A program made the translations under genes and the position numbers. A stretch of 64,000 bases of DNA, taken from NCBI GenBank assembly GCA_003228685.1, contig QIFC01000077.1, forward strand, positions 17,133-81,132, given 5' to 3'. This stretch comes from Chloroflexota bacterium (GTDB lineage: Bacteria; Chloroflexota; Dehalococcoidia; DSTF01; RBG-16-68-14). The number at the start of each line of letters is the position of its first letter. Positions within the stretch are counted from its first letter, which is position 1. Of the stretch, positions 16,654-23,547 are shown piece by piece. Under the pieces are notes generated by a model. The model worked only from the letters and a program-made list of their open reading frames with translations. It did no database searches and was not told where the DNA came from.

Positions 16654-17592
16654 TTAGGTACCATCGTTCGGGGCTCTCGCAAGCTGTACTAGGTCTCGCA
16701 CAGCATCGACTACCAACGCAGGCTGGTCGATCTGGACGAAGTGACCGCTCCTATCGGCGATGACATGCTTGCTATGGGACGAGAGGCCCGCCAGCTCACG
16801 CTGTGCCTCCATCCAGACCTTTCCCATCTGCTCGCCGGACTGGGTTCCGCTGTCCCAGGTTGCCGGAGAAGAGAGTACGGCCAGTGGGAGGTCTCCGATC
16901 TGGCGTTGCGCTGTTCGTAGCTGCGCTGTGCTCTCTGCTATCGACTCAGCCTCGTCGAGCGCTGCGCCGTACGCCTTCGCCCGGACGCCTAGGGCGAGCG
17001 CCATCCGTTGCTCAGCAGGAGGTAGATCGGTTGCGGCGAGCGGCCTCCTGAGCAATCGCGGGATGCCGAAGGGCGCCAGCATCCGCCCGAATCGCAACAG
17101 TCGCCGTCCCGCCTTGGTCGCATCGTGAAACTCCGGCGGGAAGCGCGAGAATACATCCTCATGCACCGCGTCAACTAGCACTATCCCAACGACTTCGTCA
17201 GGGTATCTGCTGGCGAACAGGCGCACGTTGAGCCCCCCGAGGGAATGCCCCACCAGCACGTATGGGGCCTCGATTCCGGCGTTGTGCAGCAGAGTGTGCA
17301 GCTCCTCGACGATTCGCAGACTGGTGCGCGGTTTTGGGCCGGAATCGCTCCATCCGAAACCGGCCCGGTCGTACGCGCAGACGCGGGTGAACCTAGCAAT
17401 CTCGGGCTGGACGCAGCTCCAGTCGAGAGAAGAACCGCCTGCGCCTGCTTCCATCACCACTATTGGTCTGCCCTCGCCTGCGCAGGAGATGTGCAGCCGG
17501 TGGCCACCTACGTCTACGCGGGTGCCTGGGGGAGGGTATCTTGCGTTGTCGATGGCGGTCGCGATGGCCTGGTAGAGCACCCCGGCCAACAC
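16654..17592 (-). CDS. alpha/beta hydrolase, probably membrane-anchored
   Basis: 312 aa from a GTG. Core alpha/beta hydrolase with oxyanion segment VVMEAGAGGSSLDW, AYDRAGFGWSD, nucleophile elbow VGHSLGG (about residue 114) and catalytic His in DRSGHFVQIDQP near the C-terminus. The frame stays open upstream to an ATA codon at 17637 with a GGAGAG motif 7 bases before it. Starting there would complete a hydrophobic anchor (LTWIAVGFGLVVLIVLAGV), so the true start may be the non-standard ATA. It lies just downstream of glmS, between two copies of the glmS tail. Confidence 0.8.
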   Translation of the reverse strand: MLAGVLYQAIATAIDNARYPPPGTRVDVGGHRLHISCAGEGRPIVVMEAGAGGSSLDWSCVQPEIARFTRVCAYDRAGFGWSDSGPKPRTSLRIVEELHTLLHNAGIEAPYVLVGHSLGGLNVRLFASRYPDEVVGIVLVDAVHEDVFSRFPPEFHDATKAGRRLLRFGRMLAPFGIPRLLRRPLAATDLPPAEQRMALALGVRAKAYGAALDEAESIAESTAQLRTAQRQIGDLPLAVLSSPATWDSGTQSGEQMGKVWMEAQRELAGLSSHSKHVIADRSGHFVQIDQPALVVDAVRDLVQLARAPNDGT

Positions 17593-17649
17593 GATAAGAA
17601 CGACCAGGCCAAAGCCAACCGCGATCCAGGTTAGTATTTCGCTCTCTCC

Positions 17650-19494
17650 TTACTCCACCGTCACCGTCTTCGCCAGGTTGCGCGGCTGGTCCACGTCACA
17701 GCCGCGCCAGACCGCGATGTAGTAGGCGAGGAGTTGCAGCGGCAGCACGGTGAGCAGCGGCAGCAGGAGCGGCGTTGTCTCCGGCACTTCGATGACGTGG
17801 TCAGCCTTGCGCGCCATCTCCGCGTCGCCCTCGTTCACGAGGGCGATCACCGTGCCGTCGCGCGCCCGCACCTGCTCGATATTCGAGCGCATCTTGTCGC
17901 GCATGCCGTCCCGCACCGCGATCGCAATAGTCGGCATCTGCTCGTCGATCAGCGCGATCGGGCCGTGCTTCATTTCGCCGGCGGGGTAGCCCTCGGCGTG
18001 GATGTAGCTCAGCTCCTTCAGCTTCAGCGCGCCCTCCATCGCCACTGGGTGCTGGAGCCCGCGGGCGAGGAAGAGGAAGTGGTGGTAGCTCTGGAACTTG
18101 TGGGCCAGCTTTTCAATTGCGGGCGCATCGTGGAGCACGCGCCCCATCAGGTCAGGCAGGTGGGCCAGCGGCTCCGTCAGCTCCTCCAGCTTGGCCTCAT
18201 CGAGACGTCCGCGCACACGGCCGATGTGGCAGGCGAGCAGGTAGAGCGCGACCATGGAGGCCGTCAGCGTCTTGCTGCTCGCGACGCTGATCTCCGGCCC
18301 GCAGCGTGTATACACCGTCGCGTCCGCGACGCGCGTGGACTGAGCACCCGGCGTATTGCAGATAGTGATCTGCGGGGAGCCGGCCCGTTGCGCCTCCTGC
18401 ATCGCTTCCAACGTATCAACCGTCTCGCCGGACTGTGCAACGCTAACGACGAGCGTCTTCGGCCCGACGATTGCGCTGCGGTAACGGAACTCCGACGCGT
18501 AGTCGACCTCCGCCGGTATGCCGGCCAGCTCCTCGAGGTAGCGCCGGCCCACCATTGCGGCGTGCTGGCTCGTGCCCATCGCGACGAGCACGATGCGGTC
18601 GATCGAGCGGAGCGTGTCGTCTGCGATGTCGAAGTCGTCGAGTTGTACGCTCGACGGATCGAACAGTACGCGGCCTCGGAAGGTATCAAGCACGCACTGT
18701 GGCTGTTCGACGATCTCCTTCAGCATGAAGTGCTTGTAGGCGCCCTTCGCCGCGGCAACAGGATCGAGTGGGACCGTCTGCGGCTCCTTGGCTATTGGGT
18801 TGCCTTCGGCGTCCCAGTAGCGCACGGACTCGCCTGTCACCTCGGCCAGCTCACCGTCACCGAGGAAGACAACACGGCGCGTTTCCGGCAGCAGCGCAGG
18901 CAAGTCGCTCGCGATGAAGTGCTCGTTCTCGCCGTACCCGATCACGACGCCGCCCGCGTTGCCGACGCGAGCCGCCACGAGCCGGTCAGGCTCGTTCTTG
19001 CTGAACGCGACAATCGCGTGCGAGCCATCGATGCGAGCGATCGTGTTTCGTAACGCCTCGTGTAGCTCATCTCCGTTATTGAGGTTCGTTTCAATGAGGT
19101 GGGCCAGCACCTCGGTGTCGGTCTCAGAGGTGAGGCCATGGCCCTCTGCCATCAGCTCCTGACCGAGGTCCAGGTAGTTCTCGACGATGCCGTTGTGGAC
19201 CACGGCGACCTCCTCGCCACAGTCCTGTTGCGGGTGCGCGTTCTCGTCCGAGGGCTTCCCGTGTGTGGCCCAGCGCGTGTGCGCCAGACCGATCGTGCCG
19301 GGAGGATGAACCCCCTCCAGGCTGGCCGTCAGTTTCGCGATCTTGCCTTGCTGCTTCTTGAGGTGTAGCCGGCCGTCGCTGTCCAGAACAGCGATACCGG
19401 CGCTGTCGTATCCGCGGTACTCAAGGCGCTGGAGGCCCTCCACCAGTAGAGGACTGGCCTCCCGTGTGCCCGCGTACGCAATAATGCCGCACAT
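17650..19494 (-). CDS. glmS: glutamine--fructose-6-phosphate aminotransferase (isomerizing)
   Basis: 614 aa, full length. Makes glucosamine-6-phosphate for the cell wall. The start was set at MCGIIAYAG because Cys must be residue 1 after Met removal; the frame continues upstream without meaning. Glutaminase domain motifs (LEYRGYDSAGI, HTRWATHG) are followed by two SIS domains (AMGTSQHAA, VAQSGETVDT) and the conserved C-terminal DQPRNLAKTVTVE. A 416-base leader separates it from ispH; I could not recognise a glmS ribozyme there. Confidence 0.97.
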   Translation of the reverse strand: MCGIIAYAGTREASPLLVEGLQRLEYRGYDSAGIAVLDSDGRLHLKKQQGKIAKLTASLEGVHPPGTIGLAHTRWATHGKPSDENAHPQQDCGEEVAVVHNGIVENYLDLGQELMAEGHGLTSETDTEVLAHLIETNLNNGDELHEALRNTIARIDGSHAIVAFSKNEPDRLVAARVGNAGGVVIGYGENEHFIASDLPALLPETRRVVFLGDGELAEVTGESVRYWDAEGNPIAKEPQTVPLDPVAAAKGAYKHFMLKEIVEQPQCVLDTFRGRVLFDPSSVQLDDFDIADDTLRSIDRIVLVAMGTSQHAAMVGRRYLEELAGIPAEVDYASEFRYRSAIVGPKTLVVSVAQSGETVDTLEAMQEAQRAGSPQITICNTPGAQSTRVADATVYTRCGPEISVASSKTLTASMVALYLLACHIGRVRGRLDEAKLEELTEPLAHLPDLMGRVLHDAPAIEKLAHKFQSYHHFLFLARGLQHPVAMEGALKLKELSYIHAEGYPAGEMKHGPIALIDEQMPTIAIAVRDGMRDKMRSNIEQVRARDGTVIALVNEGDAEMARKADHVIEVPETTPLLLPLLTVLPLQLLAYYIAVWRGCDVDQPRNLAKTVTVE

Positions 19495-19910
19495 GCAGCA
19501 CTCCCTTCGATCTTCGCCACCAGCGCACCGCGAACAGCGTCGCGGCGCGATCGGCGTGGATTGTGCCTTTGGTGTTGCGTGTCTGTTGGCTCGCGCGGGT
19601 TGCGTGGGGCAGGGGTTGCAGTATCCCCCGGTACGTTGGACGGACTTTGTCAGGGACTCGCATCCCTGGTTTGTACCGGCCATGACGGCTGTACAAGCCG
19701 GGAGGCCATCCGCCGAATGATTCGATAGACCTCCTCCTCGTCATCCCGACCCGGCCGGTCGGGACCTGGCGCTTACTCTACCTTGACTGGCGTCGCTCCG
19801 CGCGCTCTGCCGTACCACCTCCTTTGTTCCGACCCGGCGTCCGCCTGGCGAACGTCAAGGCCTTGTAGCTATGACCCGTAGTCGGCAGCAGCCGCCTGCA
19901 AGGGCTAGCT
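19495..19910. other. 416-base glmS leader, no gene
   Basis: Contains an 8-bp perfect hairpin (TCCCGACC-CGGCC-GGTCGGGA, 19744-19764). I saw no convincing promoter, ribozyme or coding frame. The long leader would suit a regulated glmS mRNA but shows no known fold by eye. Confidence 0.5.
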
Positions 19911-19921
19911 TCAGCTAGCCC
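19902..19921 (-). terminator. TGAA-loop hairpin carrying the ispH stop codon
   Basis: GGGCTAGC-TGAA-GCTAGCCC on the minus strand, a perfect 8-bp stem. The ispH stop TGA lies in the loop. No T-tract follows. Hairpins with the same TGAA loop recur near 53.8-54.1 kb. Confidence 0.55.
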
Positions 19922-20777
19922 CATTATCGCTCAGTTCTCTCAGACGCGCTACCACCGCGTCGATCGCGGAGTCTGGTGTCGATGCGCCGGCCGTCACGCC
20001 GACTCGTTCGTGGCCTTCCAGCCACGCAGTCTGGATGTCGTCGGCCGACTCTACCTGGTATGCGGTCGTGCCCTCCTCGCGCGCAACTTCGGCCAGGTGG
20101 CGTGTATTGGCACTTTCGCTCCCGCCGATGACGATCATCATGTCTACCTTGTGCGCCAGCTCCTGTGCGGCTGCCTGCTGGCTCGTCGTTGCGTTGCAGA
20201 GCGTGTTGATCACGCGGAGTTCGCTGATCACATCCATGCGCTGCTCCAACAGCGCGCGCACAAAGTCCGCGAAGTGGCTCTCCGTCTCGGTCGTCTGAGA
20301 GAGCACGCCGATGCGCGTCGGCAGCTCGGCCGGCAGTGATCGGATATCGTCGATGCTAGGGACGGCGTAGGCGTTGCCCTCCGCCCACCCGAGCACGCCT
20401 CGCGTCTCCTTATGGCTGGGGTCGCCGAACACGATGACCGCGAAGCCTTCCTCGGTGAGGCGTTTAGCCCACTGCTGCGAGCGCGTGACGATCGGACAGG
20501 TCGTATCGAGGACCGGGACGCCTTTGTTCTCTAGCTCCTGCACGACAGCTTCGCTTACGCCGTGCGCGGTGATAGCGACCGGTTGGTTGCTGACGTCCTC
20601 CAGCGATGAGATGACATCGAGTCCGCGCTCTTTGAGCTGGGCGACGACCTGCGGGTTATGCACGACTGAGCCCAGGCTCACGATTTGAGCGGTCTCTTCC
20701 GTGGCCTCTTCCATCAGGTCTACGGCGCGACGAACGCCGAAGCAGAAGCCCATCTCCTTGGCCAGGAGGATTTCCAT
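19911..20777 (-). CDS. ispH: 4-hydroxy-3-methylbut-2-enyl diphosphate reductase
   Basis: 288 aa. Last enzyme of the MEP isoprenoid pathway, giving IPP and DMAPP. The three cluster-ligand cysteines are present: MGFCFGVRRA (residue 12), DTTCPIV (about 94) and NTLCNATTSQQ (about 192). HKETRG and the catalytic ITAHGVSE region are also clear. It follows plsC by 40 bases and is probably the last gene of a cmk-plsC-ispH operon. Confidence 0.97.
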   Translation of the reverse strand: MEILLAKEMGFCFGVRRAVDLMEEATEETAQIVSLGSVVHNPQVVAQLKERGLDVISSLEDVSNQPVAITAHGVSEAVVQELENKGVPVLDTTCPIVTRSQQWAKRLTEEGFAVIVFGDPSHKETRGVLGWAEGNAYAVPSIDDIRSLPAELPTRIGVLSQTTETESHFADFVRALLEQRMDVISELRVINTLCNATTSQQAAAQELAHKVDMMIVIGGSESANTRHLAEVAREEGTTAYQVESADDIQTAWLEGHERVGVTAGASTPDSAIDAVVARLRELSDNGAS

Positions 20778-20817
20778 AGTAGGTTCAGTATATATCTCGA
20801 TGGCGGAACGACGGAAA

Positions 20818-21501
20818 CTAGGCTTCGACAGATGTTGCGACCGGCTCCTCCACCGTCTCGGCGTAGACTCCGCGATACTTAGCCGGCAGCAGTTCCGCGA
20901 TCTTGCGCATGATCAGTTTCGTCGCCTCCGAGGTGGCTGCGCTGTCGATCTTTTCGACCGGCGGCAGCGTGAACGGCTTGCCGAGCGTGACCGTTATGTG
21001 TTTGATCGAACGTGGCTTGATGAATACCCACGGCCAGGTGATATCCTCTGTGCCCGTGACAGCAACGGGGACGATCGGCGCACCTGTGCGCAGGGCGATG
21101 AGCGCCGTGCCCGGATGGCCCTTCGTCAGTCCCCCTGTGCGGCTGCGCGTGCCCTCAGGGAACATCACCAGCATCTTGCCTTCGGTTACGATTTCGGTCG
21201 CCGCGCGAATGGCGGAGAGGTCCGCCCCTCCTCTGCGGACGGGAAACGCGCCGAACGCGCGGAAGGCGGGTCCCAGAATGGGCCAGCCGATCATCTCCCG
21301 CTTCGCCATGAACATGGGGTAGCGGGGGAGAGCCAGCGAGATCACGGGCGGGTCTCCGTTGTTGAGGTGGTTGCTCGCGACGATGAGCGGGCCCTCGACG
21401 GGCGCGTTCTCCCGTCCGACGACTTCGAACTTGCGGGCGTAGACCAAGAAGCAGAGCTTGTCGAAGAGGATGATGGCGCGTCGATAGGCCCTTAGGAGCA
21501 T
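20818..21501 (-). CDS. plsC: 1-acyl-sn-glycerol-3-phosphate acyltransferase
   Basis: 227 aa. Acylates lysophosphatidic acid at the membrane. The catalytic HX4D motif is NHLNNGDP (about residue 42) and the glycerol-phosphate motif is FPEGTRSRTG (about 114). Its ATG overlaps the end of cmk by 10 bases (ATGCTCCTAA), implying translational coupling. The cmk-plsC-ispH order is seen in several bacterial phyla. Confidence 0.93.
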   Translation of the reverse strand: MLLRAYRRAIILFDKLCFLVYARKFEVVGRENAPVEGPLIVASNHLNNGDPPVISLALPRYPMFMAKREMIGWPILGPAFRAFGAFPVRRGGADLSAIRAATEIVTEGKMLVMFPEGTRSRTGGLTKGHPGTALIALRTGAPIVPVAVTGTEDITWPWVFIKPRSIKHITVTLGKPFTLPPVEKIDSAATSEATKLIMRKIAELLPAKYRGVYAETVEEPVATSVEA

Positions 21502-22214
21502 GACATCGCCTCCAGGATAGCGTCAACGACCTGCTGGATCGTCATCTTGTCGGTGTCGATGACGAGCGCATCATGGGCAGGCCGCAGCGGCGAGGCGTCT
21601 CGCTTGCTGTCGATGTCGTCGCGCATGGCCAATTCGGCGCCGACGACTTCAAGCGTCTCGGTGCGGCCGGCCGCCTGCAGCTCGGCGTGACGGCGCCGGG
21701 CGCGCTCCGCGGCAGAGGCGTCTAGATACGCTTTCAGCGGCGCGTCGGGCAACACGACGGTGCCGATATCGCGTCCGACCATCACGACGCGTCCCTCGTT
21801 CGCGATCTCGCGCTGGATGGCGACCATGGCGCGGCGCACGCCGGGTACGCGAGAGACGAGCGAGACGGCCTCGCCCACCTCCGGCGAGCGCAGGCGTCCC
21901 GTGACGTCGCTGCCGTTCACGAGCACGCGAGCGGCATCGGGGTCGCCGGCTGGGCCGGGCTTGATGTCGATGTTGGCTGTGGCGCCTAGGGCCTCGAGCG
22001 CGGCTTCATCGTGCAGATCGGTGCCCTCGTCGAGGGCGAGACAGGTGATGGCTCGGTACATCATGCCGGTGTCGACCAGTCGATAGCCGAGGTGGCGGGC
22101 CAGCCGGCTGCCGACGGCGCTCTTGCCGGAAGCAACGGGGCCATCGATTGCGATGCTGGCCGCATCGCTGCTTGGGCGTTCTGGTGCTGCGCCGGCTTCG
22201 TTCTCGATGGTCAA
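21492..22214 (-). CDS. cmk: cytidylate kinase
   Basis: 240 aa from a TTG start (AAGGGA 5 bases upstream). Phosphorylates CMP/dCMP. P-loop IAIDGPVASGKS (about residue 20), DTGMMYRA (about 48), GRDIGTVVLPDA (about 145) and RRHAELQA complete the family. The frame is open well upstream, but that region has no family similarity. A TATACT box (22248-22243 on this strand) gives a leader of about 22 bases. Confidence 0.95.
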   Translation of the reverse strand: MTIENEAGAAPERPSSDAASIAIDGPVASGKSAVGSRLARHLGYRLVDTGMMYRAITCLALDEGTDLHDEAALEALGATANIDIKPGPAGDPDAARVLVNGSDVTGRLRSPEVGEAVSLVSRVPGVRRAMVAIQREIANEGRVVMVGRDIGTVVLPDAPLKAYLDASAAERARRRHAELQAAGRTETLEVVGAELAMRDDIDSKRDASPLRPAHDALVIDTDKMTIQQVVDAILEAMSCS

Positions 22215-22456
22215 GCGTCCCTTCTTGCGTGTGGTCTTGCGAAGTATAACAGTCCTTTGATTGCTTGATTGGATTCGCGAAAACGCACGCCGGTCGCTTC
22301 TGCAAGTGCCCGAAAAGGGGGTCGAACTGTTGATTGAATCGAGGCAGGGCCAAGGGTCTGGGGTCGCGGGCCAGGGATGTTCGAGATCCTGTGTTCGAGA
22401 CCTGGCATGGTGTCCTCCAATCGAATGTGATCGGGAGATCGTACGACGGCGGGGCG

Positions 22457-23233
22457 CTAGGCGTTTGCCGTCTGTGTCGTAGCCGCCGAATGCTTGGCGG
22501 GGTCGAAATTCTCGAAGAAGGCGCGGCCGATGGCGAAGATGCCGCGCTGGGGGATCATGAAGTCGCCGAGGGAGGCTTGTTCGGGCGTCGGCCCGACGGG
22601 CCCGAGGTCGACGCCGTTGACGGTCGCTGTGCTCTCGGGAATGGACCAGATGCGCAGGGGGTTCGCGATGAAGTCCTGCCCGTTCGGCGCTTTGCCGGTC
22701 ATGTTCAGGGTGCCGGCCTGGAGGAGCGGGCCCGCGACGGCGCCCATCAGTTTGAGGACGGCCGGGCTGCGCCACATGGCGTCCGGCATGAGGTTGCCGA
22801 TGGTGTTCATGACGCCGATGGCGGGCGATGTGCTCATGGTGACGTCCCATGTGATTTCGTCGCCCATCTTGATGGAGAGGGATGACGGCCCGGTCCACTC
22901 CATCGCGATCTCGCGCTGGGCGGCCTCGGTGAGCGCGCTGCCGAAGAAGCGCGGGCAGGCCTGGCGGGCCTCGCCGGTCTGGTACATGGCCCAGCGGCCC
23001 TCGGGGTCGCGGTGCCAGACGGACGTGTAGCCGGGGCCGACGGACGTGACGGGGAAGCGTCGCATGGCCAGCGCATGGCCGCTTGCGAACGGCAGGCCCA
23101 TGACGCCGTAGCCGTTGAAGCGCTCGTCCGTGCCGGACGGCTCACCTGACGGTGAGCTATGCAGAATCGAGGATTCTGCGGGCAGCTCCACGCCGGCCTC
23201 GATCTCCGCGATCAGTTCTCTCACGTTAGGCAT
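22457..23233 (-). CDS. conserved hypothetical protein containing an in-frame double-hairpin repeat
   Basis: 258 aa; function not recognised. It has a beta-rich middle (GYTSVWHRDPEGRWAMYQ, SLSIKMGDEITWDVTM) and no signal peptide. Two copies of the double-hairpin repeat bear on it. One ends 2 bases before the ATG, so the loop GGA plus the first stem bases form the SD GGAGG. The second lies in frame at codons about 18-32 (ELPAESSILHSSPSGEPS), which are otherwise low-complexity. The gene may have absorbed a repeat, or translation may begin downstream of it. Confidence 0.65.
   Translation of the reverse strand: MPNVRELIAEIEAGVELPAESSILHSSPSGEPSGTDERFNGYGVMGLPFASGHALAMRRFPVTSVGPGYTSVWHRDPEGRWAMYQTGEARQACPRFFGSALTEAAQREIAMEWTGPSSLSIKMGDEITWDVTMSTSPAIGVMNTIGNLMPDAMWRSPAVLKLMGAVAGPLLQAGTLNMTGKAPNGQDFIANPLRIWSIPESTATVNGVDLGPVGPTPEQASLGDFMIPQRGIFAIGRAFFENFDPAKHSAATTQTANA
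23140..23179. repeat. double-hairpin repeat inside a CDS
   Basis: GCTCACC-TGAC-GGTGAGC, linker TAT, then GCAGAATC-GAG-GATTCTGC. Same architecture as the intergenic copies, but located at codons about 18-32 of the 22457-23233 gene. Confidence 0.85.
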
Positions 23234-23234
23234 G

Positions 23235-23273
23235 GCTGACCTCCGGTCAGCTTAGCAGTTACGAAGTAACTGC
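23235..23273. repeat. double-hairpin repeat overlapping a ribosome-binding site
   Basis: GCTGACC-TCC-GGTCAGC, linker TTA, GCAGTTAC-GAA-GTAACTGC. On the minus strand the first hairpin reads GCTGACC-GGA-GGTCAGC immediately followed by C-ATG of the downstream gene, so the SD GGAGG is half loop, half stem. Confidence 0.85.
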
Positions 23274-23547
23274 GGCTTCCTGCTGGCAATCGACGGACCT
23301 CCTTCACCCCTAACCTAACTGTCCACCTGACCGAAGGTCAGATGGACAACTCCGGCCTGCCGGTAGCGGGCGAGGCTACACGCAGCTGTGGTTGAACTGC
23401 AGGATCACTGATCTCCCTCACCCCCGGTCCCTCTCCAATGGTGGGAGAGGGGAGCTGCCACGCCCCCTCCAACGGCGCGGCGTGTCGTTCCGCGCGGGCC
23501 TGAGGCGCTTGTTGCATCGCTCGCGGCGCTGTTAAGCTCCACGGGCG
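23274..23547. other. intergenic region: hairpin and orphan dockerin tail
   Basis: Holds a hairpin at 23320-23348 (TGTCCA outer and CTGACC-GAA-GGTCAG inner stems), an orphan copy of a dockerin gene 3' end at 23376-23408, and a CTCTCC...GGGAGAGG hairpin near 23431. No gene. Confidence 0.6.
23376..23408 (-). repeat. orphan dockerin-gene 3' tail
   Basis: Minus strand reads [10 protein letters not shown] then stop, nearly the same as the last residues of the 61055 gene ([10 protein letters not shown]). No dockerin gene is attached; upstream codons are unrelated. A third copy lies at 60941-60973. Confidence 0.75.

Noticed and set aside
17734..19053. 439-codon open frame opposite glmS
   Set aside because: GC-rich third-position shadow of glmS; the antisense protein is His/Arg-rich without family motifs, and glmS is intact on the other strand.
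19495..19910. glmS ribozyme
   Set aside because: Long leader noted, but I could not align the conserved ribozyme core by eye.
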